A stretch of DNA of 64,000 bases, taken from contig DRHW01000005.1 of assembly GCA_011053005.1 (NCBI GenBank), positions 62,001-126,000 of the forward strand, given 5' to 3'. The notes beneath the pieces are model-generated. The model was given only the letters and a program-made list of their open reading frames with translations, did no database searches and had not been told where the DNA came from. Source of the DNA: Methylophaga sp. (GTDB lineage: Bacteria; Pseudomonadota; Gammaproteobacteria; Nitrosococcales; Methylophagaceae). The translations under genes were made by a program, and so were the position numbers. Each line of letters starts with the position of its first letter. The stretch's first letter is position 1. This document shows positions 1-8,025 of the stretch, one piece after another.

Positions 1-263
1 TATAATTCTGCCGCGATACCAATTTCACCTCTTTGGCCTGCTATTTCTGCGGTCAAAATGTCATAGACCAACTCTGCGCTTAACGGCAAATCGGGCTGCT
101 TTTTAGGTTCTACTACTTCTGCGGAAGCAACCTCTTGCGGCGCAGGCTCTATTGATTGAGCGGGTGCGACAGCGCAGGCCACCAATAAGATAGATGAAGC
201 AAAAACAACGCTTCGTTGAATAGAGAACACTGAACGAAGCCAATGTGATGGTAATAAATCCAT
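1..263 (-). CDS. TPR-type protein, 5' part only (cut by window edge)
   Basis: This is the N-terminal 87 codons of a minus-strand gene that runs off the left edge. The ATG at 263 is followed by a hydrophobic stretch ending in LLVACAVA (about residues 19-35), which resembles a signal peptide or lipoprotein signal. An Ala/Pro/Glu-rich linker follows, then a segment ending LVYDILTAEIAGQRGEIG. That last motif is typical of the first helix pair of the TPR protein encoded divergently from hemA in Pseudomonas-like genomes (LbcA, partner of the protease CtpA). The match rests on this motif and on the position beside hemA; most of the protein is not visible. Confidence 0.6.
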   Translation of the reverse strand, partial: MDLLPSHWLRSVFSIQRSVVFASSILLVACAVAPAQSIEPAPQEVASAEVVEPKKQPDLPLSAELVYDILTAEIAGQRGEIGIAAEL

Positions 264-389
264 AATAAAACAACCTGAACGATTGATTTTGGTAGAATGG
301 CACATTGATTTAAACAATCTGCCCCCAAAATATAAATTAACGGTTGTAGAGTTTACCAGCATTTAACGACGATTTATCACCAAAAAAAT

Positions 390-1649
390 ATGCAATTTGT
401 CACCTACGGTATTAACCACAACACAGCTCCTATAAGCATACGTGAAAATATTGCGTTTAATGCTGACGTGCTGCCTGCTGCGTTAGCCTCTCTGAAACAG
501 CAGCCGTATGTGGTTGAGGCCGTCATATTGTCGACGTGTAACCGAACCGAAATTTATTGTTATATTGATGATGATTGCCAAATACTCATCAATGAATGGC
601 TGCATGAATTTCATCAACAAACCGAAAATTCGTTGAATGAACACCTTTATTGCTATCAAGACAATGAGGCTATGCGACATTTATTACGCGTGGCCTGCGG
701 CTTAGATTCAATGATGCTCGGCGAATCGCAAATTTTAGGACAAATCAAAACCGCTTATAGTGACGCGCTGAACGCTCAAACATTAGGCAAAATGTTAGGG
801 CGATTATTTCAACATGCATTCACTGTCGCCAAACAAGTGCGTACAGACACTGCTATTGGCGATAGTCCGGTTTCAGTCGCGTTTGCCGCTGTTAGTCTGG
901 CTAAACAAATTTTCAGTAATTTAGCGGATTCCACTGCATTATTAATTGGTGCCGGCGAAACAATAGAATTAGTCGCGCGACATTTGCACGATAATGGCGT
1001 TGGTCGCATTATTATTGCTAATAGAACGATTGAACGCGCACACGAATTAGCACGACAGCTTGATGGTTATGCGATTAGCTTGAGTGAAATGCCTAATCAC
1101 TTAGCCGAAGCCGATATCGTCATTAGTTCAACTGCAAGTCAGTTACCAATTTTAGGTAAAGGAACGGTTGAACGCGCACTTAAACAACGAAAACGCCGGC
1201 CGATTTTTATGGTCGATATTGCCGTACCACGCGATATTGAGCCTGAAGTGGGCAACTTAGAAGATATCTATCTGTATTGTGTAGATGACTTGCATGGCAT
1301 CATTAAAGAAAACCTGCAATCACGACGTGAAGCAGCAGTACAAGCAGAAGAAATTATAGACAATCAAGTAGAACATTTTATCGCATGGCTACGAACACAA
1401 GATGCTGTTCCTGTAATTAGAGCCATTCGTGAAAAAGCAGAAATAGAAAGTGAATACTTACTTGAAAAAGCAAAAAAACGATTAGAACAAGGCCTGCCCG
1501 TTGAAGCAATATTAGAAGATCTGGCCAGAACCCTAACCAATAAATTATTACATGAACCAAGTAGACAGCTACGCCAATCGGGCTTTGATACCGACAACCA
1601 TTTAATTGAAGCAGCGCGTAGCCTCTTCAATCTTAAGGATTTACCGTGA
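390..1649 (+). CDS. hemA: Glutamyl-tRNA reductase
   Basis: It reduces glutamyl-tRNA(Glu) to glutamate-1-semialdehyde with NADPH, the first committed step of the C5 route to haem. The 419 residues are full length. The catalytic cysteine is C50 in STCNRTE. The substrate-pocket motif GESQILGQ lies at 111-118, a Rossmann NADPH domain follows (LLIGAGE, about 185), and the C-terminal helical dimerisation domain carries [10 protein letters not shown]. The stop overlaps the prfA start by four bases, so the two are translationally coupled. The start at 390 has no strong Shine-Dalgarno sequence but matches the family N-terminus. Confidence 0.97.
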   Translation: MQFVTYGINHNTAPISIRENIAFNADVLPAALASLKQQPYVVEAVILSTCNRTEIYCYIDDDCQILINEWLHEFHQQTENSLNEHLYCYQDNEAMRHLLRVACGLDSMMLGESQILGQIKTAYSDALNAQTLGKMLGRLFQHAFTVAKQVRTDTAIGDSPVSVAFAAVSLAKQIFSNLADSTALLIGAGETIELVARHLHDNGVGRIIIANRTIERAHELARQLDGYAISLSEMPNHLAEADIVISSTASQLPILGKGTVERALKQRKRRPIFMVDIAVPRDIEPEVGNLEDIYLYCVDDLHGIIKENLQSRREAAVQAEEIIDNQVEHFIAWLRTQDAVPVIRAIREKAEIESEYLLEKAKKRLEQGLPVEAILEDLARTLTNKLLHEPSRQLRQSGFDTDNHLIEAARSLFNLKDLP

Positions 1650-2740
1650 AAGACTCCATAAAAAGTAAGCTAGAAAGCTTAATTGAACGCCAAGAAGAAA
1701 TTAGCGGCTTATTATCCGATCCTCAAACGATGGCTGATCAAAATAAATTTCGCACATTATCACAAGAATATGCGCAATTAGAGCCGGTAGTGCGCAACTT
1801 CACTGCGTATAAAGTTGCTTTACAAGCGTTTATTGATGCTAAAACCATGATGCAAGAAGATGATGCTGAAATGCGTGAAATGGCTAAAGAAGAATTAGCA
1901 GAAGCAGAAGCAGATGAAGAAAGATTAGAACTCGTTTTACAAAAACTACTGTTACCCAAAGATCCTAATGATCAGCGCAACATCTTCTTAGAAGTTCGTG
2001 CCGGAACGGGCGGCGATGAAGCGGCCATCTTTTCAGGTGATTTATACCGCATGTATACACGCTATGCCGAATCACAGCGCTGGAATATCGAAGTCATTAA
2101 CTCTCAAGAAGGCGAACATGGCGGCTATAAAGAAGTCATCATGCGAATAATTGGTGATGGCGCTTATTCACGACTCAAGTTTGAGTCTGGCGCGCATCGC
2201 GTGCAACGCGTTCCAGAAACTGAATCACAGGGCCGTATCCATACTTCTGCCTGCACCATCGCAGTGATGCCAGAAGCCGATGAAATTGATGAAATTGAAA
2301 TCAATCCTGCTGATTTAAAAATTGATACTTTCCGCTCGCAAGGCGCCGGTGGACAACATGTTAATACTACCGATTCTGCTATTCGAATCACTCACATTCC
2401 TACTGGCACTATCGTCGAATGTCAGGAAGAACGGTCACAGCATAAAAACCGTGCGACGGCGATGTCTGTTCTTAAATCTCGTATCATGGCTGCAAAACAT
2501 GAAAAACAAGATGCAGAACAAGCTGAAACACGTAAATCATTAGTGGGCAGTGGTGATCGTAGTGAGCGGATCCGCACCTATAACTATCCGCAAGGTCGTG
2601 TAACAGATCACCGCATCAATCTGACTTTATACAAGCTGGCCGAAGTTATGGATGGCGATCTCGATCAAGTCATTGAGCCGCTGATCAATGAATATCAAGC
2701 GGATCAGTTAGCCTCGTTAGCCGGTGAAAATGAGCTGTAA
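1646..2740 (+). CDS. prfA: Peptide chain release factor 1
   Basis: RF1 recognises UAA and UAG stop codons and triggers peptidyl-tRNA hydrolysis on the ribosome. The 364 residues are the usual length. The codon-reading tripeptide is PET at 190-192, in the position of the E. coli PAT/PxT motif. The catalytic GGQ is at 235-237 within AGGQHVN. The start is GTG, embedded in GTGA with the hemA stop. In most relatives the next gene is prmC, the methyltransferase that modifies this GGQ glutamine; here a Sel1 protein follows, so prmC must lie elsewhere or be absent. Confidence 0.97.
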   Translation: MKDSIKSKLESLIERQEEISGLLSDPQTMADQNKFRTLSQEYAQLEPVVRNFTAYKVALQAFIDAKTMMQEDDAEMREMAKEELAEAEADEERLELVLQKLLLPKDPNDQRNIFLEVRAGTGGDEAAIFSGDLYRMYTRYAESQRWNIEVINSQEGEHGGYKEVIMRIIGDGAYSRLKFESGAHRVQRVPETESQGRIHTSACTIAVMPEADEIDEIEINPADLKIDTFRSQGAGGQHVNTTDSAIRITHIPTGTIVECQEERSQHKNRATAMSVLKSRIMAAKHEKQDAEQAETRKSLVGSGDRSERIRTYNYPQGRVTDHRINLTLYKLAEVMDGDLDQVIEPLINEYQADQLASLAGENEL

Positions 2741-2786
2741 TATCGACTTTTATATGTTGATTAGACTTTAAAATTAAGGAAACTTC

Positions 2787-3290
2787 GTGGCTGTAAACGA
2801 ACAACTGTCTCAACAAGATTACGTAAAAAAATGTAAAAAAGCGGCTGAGCAAGGTCATGTTATCGCCCAAAATACCTTAGGTTTTCTGTATCTCAACGGC
2901 CAAGGTGTTGTTAAAGATTACACCCAAGCCGTTAAATGGTATCGCCGCGCCGCGGAACAAGCGTACGACGTGGCGCAGTTCAATCTAGCCGTTATGTATA
3001 AGCTCGGCAACGGTATTGAACAAAATCATACCGAGTCCCTAAAATGGATGACGGCGGCAGCTGAACAAGGCCATGCTGATGCACAAAGCAATCTGGGTAA
3101 TATGTATTACCAAGGTTTAGCGGTGATGCAAGATTATGTTTTGGCCTATAAGTGGTGGCTATTGGCAGAACACAGTGGCGCTAAAGATCTTGAACATAAT
3201 AAGAAAGAATTATTGAAAAAAATGCAGCCATCTCAAATCAAAGAGGCTGAACAATTAGCCCAGCAATGGCGGCAACAACATGGTCAATAA
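2787..3290 (+). CDS. Sel1-repeat (SEL1-like TPR) protein
   Basis: A 167-residue protein built almost entirely of Sel1 repeats. Three repeats can be read with the usual GxGVxxDYxxAxxWYRxAAEQG pattern: around residues 29-58 (NGQGVVKDY), 65-94 (LGNGIEQNH) and 101-130 (QGLAVMQDY). Such repeats form an alpha-solenoid scaffold for protein-protein contacts. There is no signal peptide, so it is probably cytosolic. The start is GTG with AAGGA about seven bases upstream. It follows prfA by 46 bases and may be co-transcribed. No specific partner can be inferred. Confidence 0.88.
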   Translation: MAVNEQLSQQDYVKKCKKAAEQGHVIAQNTLGFLYLNGQGVVKDYTQAVKWYRRAAEQAYDVAQFNLAVMYKLGNGIEQNHTESLKWMTAAAEQGHADAQSNLGNMYYQGLAVMQDYVLAYKWWLLAEHSGAKDLEHNKKELLKKMQPSQIKEAEQLAQQWRQQHGQ

Positions 3291-3369
3291 ACCGATTTTA
3301 TTTTTTCAACGGCATTATCTCTAACTCGCTAAACTGCATGTAATTGGCTCCTCAACCGATAGGCATAAT

Positions 3370-4224
3370 ATGAAAACACCCAATCGACTCCAGCCCTTAG
3401 TAGATGATGGTTTAGTAGATGAAGTTATTCGCCGCTTAATGAGCGGCAAAGAAGCGGATGTATATGTTGTTCGCTGTGGCAATGAGATCCGTTGCGCCAA
3501 AGTGTATAAAGAAGCCGCAAAGCGTAATTTCAAACAAGCCGTTCAATATCAAGAAGGCCGTAAAGTACGTAATAGTCGCCGTGCACGAGCGATGGAAAAA
3601 GGTTCTAAATTTGGCCGAAAGCAACAAGAAGAAACCTGGCAAAATGCCGAAGTCGATGCTTTGTATCTATTAGCTGGCGCGGGCGTTCGCGTGCCGCAAC
3701 CTTATGATTGCTTGAATGGTGTGTTGATTATGGAGCTGATCACCGATGAATCTGGTGAAGTCGCACCACGATTAAATGATGTTTCAATGTCGGCTGAACA
3801 AGCGATAGAAGATCACGCCTTAGTGATGCGCGACGTAGTCAGAATGCTCTGTGCAGGTGTCGTTCATGGTGATTTATCTGAATTTAATGTGCTGGTAGAT
3901 GAGTATGGTCCGGTGATTATTGATCTACCGCAAGCCGTTGATGCCGCAGCGAATAATAATGCTAAAATCATGTTGACCCGTGATGTGAATAATATGGCGC
4001 GTTACTACGGCCAATTTGCACCCGAACTTATTAAAACTCAATATGCTGAAGAAATTTGGGCTCTATACGAAGACGGCCAATTAACACCAGATACTGAATT
4101 GACAGGCCTTTATGCAGAAAATACAGAGGCCGCCGACATCGATGCTGTTATGTTAGAAATTCAATCGATCTTAGCTGAAGAAGATGCCAAACAAGCTCGC
4201 TTACGCGAAGCCGATGAATCATAA
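3370..4224 (+). CDS. RIO-family serine protein kinase
   Basis: An atypical protein kinase of the RIO1 type, 284 residues. The flexible nucleotide loop is SGKEADVYVV (25-34), the invariant lysine is K44 in CAKVY, the catalytic loop is HGDLSEFN (166-173, D168 the base), and the metal-binding motif is IIDLPQ (183-188, D185). A basic RNA-binding-like stretch (RKVRNSRRARAMEKG) lies between the loops. All catalytic residues are present. RIO kinases act in ribosome maturation in archaea and eukaryotes; the role of bacterial members is not established. The gene converges on the next one with only five bases between. Confidence 0.88.
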   Translation: MKTPNRLQPLVDDGLVDEVIRRLMSGKEADVYVVRCGNEIRCAKVYKEAAKRNFKQAVQYQEGRKVRNSRRARAMEKGSKFGRKQQEETWQNAEVDALYLLAGAGVRVPQPYDCLNGVLIMELITDESGEVAPRLNDVSMSAEQAIEDHALVMRDVVRMLCAGVVHGDLSEFNVLVDEYGPVIIDLPQAVDAAANNNAKIMLTRDVNNMARYYGQFAPELIKTQYAEEIWALYEDGQLTPDTELTGLYAENTEAADIDAVMLEIQSILAEEDAKQARLREADES

Positions 4225-4229
4225 ACCCG

Positions 4230-4772
4230 TTATTTGAAAAACGCGGTCTCGCACTGAGTGCAAATATAATCAAATGCTGCGGTAAATTGATGATACGTTG
4301 CTTGCTGACAGGTACTACATTCACAAAAATTGTCCGCTTCTGAACTATCGTTAATCACCGTATCAACCAAAACTTGGCGTGCGATAAAAAACTCGGCAAT
4401 CGTTTGTTTCAGTATTGCGGTCACTCGAGTGTCACCATCTAATTGCGCTAAATCTTGATGCAACACTTCTATTTGAACCGACATTAGCTGGGCAAGTTTT
4501 GCGACATCTAATATGTTGAGTGCTTGCTGATTCTGCACAGCATTGATGATTGATGTGTTTTCCGGCTCAACTATTGTTACGCATTTCAACGTAATAATGG
4601 TGTGTAATTGCACAAACAAATCATCGAGTAAACCAGCTACCGACACCGATTCATCATCATCGACAGGCAAAATCGCTTGTAGTCTGCGTATTTCATTTTC
4701 TATCTGATCAATCTGCTGATCGAAATTCACATCAAATGTCTGATTTTGGTCCGGTTGATTAATAAAACTCAT
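4230..4772 (-). CDS. Uncharacterised protein with C-terminal four-cysteine cluster
   Basis: I do not recognise this family. From ATG 4772 (AAGGA about ten bases upstream, so preferred over ATG 4811) the protein has 180 residues. The N-terminal part is acidic with heptad-like helices (DQQIDQIENEIRRLQ), the middle is helical and Leu/Gln-rich, and the C-terminus holds CECSTC then CTQC before ending AFFK. These cysteines could form a zinc ribbon. There is no signal peptide or membrane segment. It is convergent with the RIO kinase gene and divergent from the small YjfB-like gene. Function unknown. Confidence 0.7.
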   Translation of the reverse strand: MSFINQPDQNQTFDVNFDQQIDQIENEIRRLQAILPVDDDESVSVAGLLDDLFVQLHTIITLKCVTIVEPENTSIINAVQNQQALNILDVAKLAQLMSVQIEVLHQDLAQLDGDTRVTAILKQTIAEFFIARQVLVDTVINDSSEADNFCECSTCQQATYHQFTAAFDYICTQCETAFFK

Positions 4773-4882
4773 TGCTCTGGGTTCCTTAGTTTCTGCATTG
4801 CCATTTATCACTTAACGCCTTTTCAGAAGATGCCATTCGCGTTATCATGGAACCCTGCCAACCTAAATATTAAGGAAACATG

Positions 4883-5074
4883 ATGAATATTAATGGAATA
4901 GCACAAATATCGACCCATATTTCAGCACAACGTACTGCAACCGAAATCAATGTCGCAGTACTGAAATTAGGCAATGACCAAATTAAAGCGGAAGGCCAAG
5001 CGGCATTATCGTTAATTCAATCCGTTCCACAAGCAACGGCAAGCGTCGGCAATAACATCAATATCGCCGTTTAA
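4883..5074 (+). CDS. Small YjfB-like putative motility protein
   Basis: A 63-residue protein with the pattern of the YjfB family (named putative motility protein): an N-terminal helix ending AVLKLGNDQIKAEGQAAL, then LIQS, and a C-terminal glycine/asparagine turn with GNNINIAV. The family has the same helix with a Q-rich register and an ending like GxxIDIxL. The SD AAGGA at 4872-4876 is better spaced for ATG 4883 than for the adjacent ATG 4880. No flagellar genes are in the window, so the motility label is only a family name here. Confidence 0.6.
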   Translation: MNINGIAQISTHISAQRTATEINVAVLKLGNDQIKAEGQAALSLIQSVPQATASVGNNINIAV

Positions 5075-5110
5075 TCACCTGCCAATCGCTTGAATTCAAA
5101 CTCAATCAAC

Positions 5111-6766
5111 TTAAGATGATTGATCACCCAAAATAGCTAACGCCACTGCTTGTGCGACTTTAATACCATCAATCGCCGCAGAGAAAATCCCACCAGCATA
5201 ACCTGCACCTTCGCCCGCAGGGTATAAACCACGAGTATTAATACTTTGGAAATCTTTGCCGCGCTGGATGCAAATCGGCGCCGAAGTACGTGTTTCAACA
5301 CCGGTCAAAATCGCATCCGCCATCGCGAAACCTCTGATTTTGTCATCAAACTTCGGGATTGCTTCACGAATCGCCGCAACCGCATAGGACGGTAATACTT
5401 GTGTTAAATCACCGAGCGCCACACCTGGTTTATAAGATGGCGCAACGGTGCCCAATTCTGTTGACGGTTTGTTTTTCAAAAAATCACCGACTAATTGCGC
5501 TGGTGCTCTAAAATCACCGCCACCCACTTCATAGGCCAATTTTTCTAAGTCACGCTGCAAATCAATACCGGCTAATGGATAGCCCGGAAAATCAACTTCT
5601 GGATCGATACCCACCACGATTGCTGCATTCGCATTTCGTTCATTACGTGAATATTGTGACATTCCGTTAGTAACTACTCCGCCCTCTTCCGAAGCGGCAG
5701 CAACCACAGTTCCACCAGGACACATGCAGAAGCTATAAACACTACGACCGTTTTTGCAATGATGTACTAATGAATAATCAGCAGCGCCTAAAATAGGATT
5801 ACCCGCTTCTTCACCAAACCGTGCTTTATCAATCACTGATTGTGGATGTTCAATACGGAAACCAATCGAGAATGCTTTCGGCTCAATAAATACGCCATAT
5901 TCCAATAACATTTCGAAGGTATCACGCGCACTATGCCCAATAGCTAAGATAATATGCTCGCCGGTTAAAACTTCACCATTACTCAAAGTTAAACCGGTAA
6001 TTTTGCCGCTGTTATTCGGTGTATCACCATCAAGCTCACGTTGAATGCTTTCGACTTTGCTATCAAAACGAATTTCACCGCCAAGGCTGATGATTTCATT
6101 ACGCATATTTTCGACCATTTTAACGAGCTTAAAGGTGCCGATATGCGGTTTACTGACCATTAAAATTTCTTCTGGTGCACCCGCTTTAACAAATTCGTTT
6201 AAAACTTTACGACCTAAAAACTGTTTATCTTTCACTTGGCTATACAGTTTTCCATCCGAAAACGTACCTGCACCGCCTTCGCCAAATTGAACATTCGATT
6301 CCGTATTTAACTTACCTTTCTGCCAAAGCTCCCACGTGTCTTGGGTGCGTTGCTTCACTGCTTGGCCACGTTCAACAACAATTGGCTTCAAACCCATTTG
6401 TGCTAAAACTAGAGCCGCTAAAATACCGCAAGGCCCAAAACCAATGATAATTGGACGATCTTGATTCTCTGCTGGGAAATCAGCGGGCGCTTGAGCAACA
6501 AATTTGTATGACGTATCTGGACTTTCTTTGACAAAAGATTGTTTAGCAAACTTGTCTAGCACGGCCTTTTCATTTTCATCAGATAATGTGACATCTAAAT
6601 GATAAATCAGCAGGATATTGGACTTTTTACGGGCATCATAACTACGTTTAAAGATAGAAAAGCCGAGCAATTCATCATGTTTAATGCCAAGCGTATCGAC
6701 AATCGCTGCAGGCAGCTCATCTTCTGTGTGATGTAACGGTAATTTGATTTCTGTGAGTCGTAACAT
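5111..6766 (-). CDS. NAD(P)/FAD-dependent dehydrogenase (COG2509 type)
   Basis: A 551-residue flavoprotein of the uncharacterised FAD-dependent dehydrogenase family. The first 100 residues form the small N-terminal domain typical of the family. The dinucleotide fold begins at IIIGFGPCG (about 107-114) with the ribose-binding acid in VVERG. A conserved central block reads GEGGAGTFSDGKL (about 170). The C-terminus carries GVETRTSAP and the FAD-contact motif GLYPAGEGAGYAGGI. The substrate of these enzymes is not known. It is a single gene whose upstream region has no neighbour in the same direction. Confidence 0.9.
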   Translation of the reverse strand: MLRLTEIKLPLHHTEDELPAAIVDTLGIKHDELLGFSIFKRSYDARKKSNILLIYHLDVTLSDENEKAVLDKFAKQSFVKESPDTSYKFVAQAPADFPAENQDRPIIIGFGPCGILAALVLAQMGLKPIVVERGQAVKQRTQDTWELWQKGKLNTESNVQFGEGGAGTFSDGKLYSQVKDKQFLGRKVLNEFVKAGAPEEILMVSKPHIGTFKLVKMVENMRNEIISLGGEIRFDSKVESIQRELDGDTPNNSGKITGLTLSNGEVLTGEHIILAIGHSARDTFEMLLEYGVFIEPKAFSIGFRIEHPQSVIDKARFGEEAGNPILGAADYSLVHHCKNGRSVYSFCMCPGGTVVAAASEEGGVVTNGMSQYSRNERNANAAIVVGIDPEVDFPGYPLAGIDLQRDLEKLAYEVGGGDFRAPAQLVGDFLKNKPSTELGTVAPSYKPGVALGDLTQVLPSYAVAAIREAIPKFDDKIRGFAMADAILTGVETRTSAPICIQRGKDFQSINTRGLYPAGEGAGYAGGIFSAAIDGIKVAQAVALAILGDQSS

Positions 6767-7031
6767 GTGTGTGTCGCTTGCTTATAAGTGGAAAGAGTTT
6801 TAATGGCGGAATTTTACCATGGCTAGCCAGATGTCGTATTTATATAGCTATCAAGCTTAGCTGTTGACACTGCTTGAACACGATTTAGCGGAGCACCAAC
6901 AAAATAGTAACCATTCAGCTCCACTATCGGAGCAATTGAATGGCTTATTCATGCTGAAAATACCTCTAAATGTCTTTCACTGTAAAACATAGTTTACTGT
7001 CGATTATCTAGGGCGTTTACGATAACCAAGC

Positions 7032-7712
7032 TTACTTAGTAAGCGCTTTTAATAATATCTTGGCAGCTTCACTTGATGATGCGGGGTTTTGACCTGTAAT
7101 CAGTAACCCATCTTGAACAACATAAGATTCCCAATCATCACCTTTCGAGTAATTCCCTCCATTTTTGATCAGCTCATCCTCTACTAGAAATGGCACGATA
7201 TTAGTTAGTCCAACAGCTTCTTCCTCTGTGTTCGTGAAACCCGTTACTTTCTTACCTTGCACGATTGAATTGCCATCTACATTCAAAACATGCCGTAAAA
7301 CACCCGGAGCATGACATACCAACGCAACCGGTTTATTGTGTGCAAGCGTTGAACTAATGAGATTGATAGAGTTTTTATCTTCAGCCAAATCCCATAATGG
7401 GCCGTGCCCGCCTGGGTAGAACACGGCATCATAATCCGCTTGATCTACTGTATTTAATGCTATGGTATTGGACAAGGCGGTGTTTGCTTCTGAATCAGCT
7501 TCAAAACGGCGGGTTGCACCCGTTTGAAAGTCAGGTTCATTACTTTTAGGATCCAATGGCGGTCGACCACCAAGTGGAGAAGCAAGCACCAATTCTGCGC
7601 CTGCATCCTTAAACACATAATAAGGTGCCGCGAGTTCCTCCAGCCAAAATCCTGTCTTCTTTCCCGTGCTGCCAAGTTGATCGTGCGATGTTAATACGAT
7701 TAGAACTTTCAT
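7032..7712 (-). CDS. DJ-1/PfpI family protein (Hsp31-like)
   Basis: A class I glutamine amidotransferase-like protein of 226 residues. The nucleophile is C133 in VCHAPG with H134 next to it, and the conserved glutamate is at 25-26 in GFWLEE. FYPGGHGP (about 98-104) forms the oxyanion turn. This set matches the single-domain Hsp31-type glyoxalase III/chaperone branch, which removes methylglyoxal or repairs glycated groups; which activity applies cannot be told. The start has AGGAG about six bases upstream. It stands alone, with a non-coding 313-bp region between it and the PhoX gene upstream. Confidence 0.88.
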   Translation of the reverse strand: MKVLIVLTSHDQLGSTGKKTGFWLEELAAPYYVFKDAGAELVLASPLGGRPPLDPKSNEPDFQTGATRRFEADSEANTALSNTIALNTVDQADYDAVFYPGGHGPLWDLAEDKNSINLISSTLAHNKPVALVCHAPGVLRHVLNVDGNSIVQGKKVTGFTNTEEEAVGLTNIVPFLVEDELIKNGGNYSKGDDWESYVVQDGLLITGQNPASSSEAAKILLKALTK

Positions 7713-8025
7713 ATCTTTCTCCTAAAATTTATTGTTGGGAAAAGTAAATGATGTTTATTTGAATTGTAGAATATTTCGAGGATGTTATATATATCATCTT
7801 TTTTACAGCCAGTTGGTCATCGTAATGAAAAAAGCTTGATAAAACAATACGGTACTAATCATCTTGAACACTAAGAAGAATGAAGGCCCCGTCAATGGAT
7901 GAAACGAGAGAAGGGTAAAAGCAGCATTCAACAAGGTTTTGTTCAAGAACAATTGAACAATCTGGCCGAACGACTTAGAAAACAACAGCCCTTAATTTTG
8001 GGCTGTAATAAACTGAACGCCTAAT
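7713..8025. other. Intergenic region between phoX end and DJ-1 gene
   Basis: It holds the leader of the DJ-1 family gene at its left end and the phoX terminator at its right end. Two short ORFs (60 codons minus, 41 codons plus) lack ribosome sites or family resemblance, and the plus one runs through the terminator stem, so I treat the remainder as non-coding. An AT-rich TTATATATAT stretch at about 7785 could be part of a promoter but no convincing -35 pairs with it. Confidence 0.6.
7973..8006 (-). terminator. Rho-independent terminator of the phytate/phosphatase operon
   Basis: A perfect 7-bp stem (ACAGCCC at 8006-8000 pairing with GGGCTGT at 7991-7985, minus-strand sense) has an AT-only 8-base loop and is followed by TGTTTTC. 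It lies 20 bases after the phoX stop and ends the six-gene operon. The U tract is interrupted, so strength may be moderate. Confidence 0.7.

Noticed and set aside
7803-7985. 60-codon minus-strand ORF
   Set aside because: Its hydrophobic translation matches nothing I know, it begins inside the terminator tract and has no ribosome site.
7899-8024. 41-codon plus-strand ORF next to the phoX end
   Set aside because: It has no ribosome site or recognisable motif, and its last third reads through the phoX terminator hairpin, so the open frame is probably accidental.
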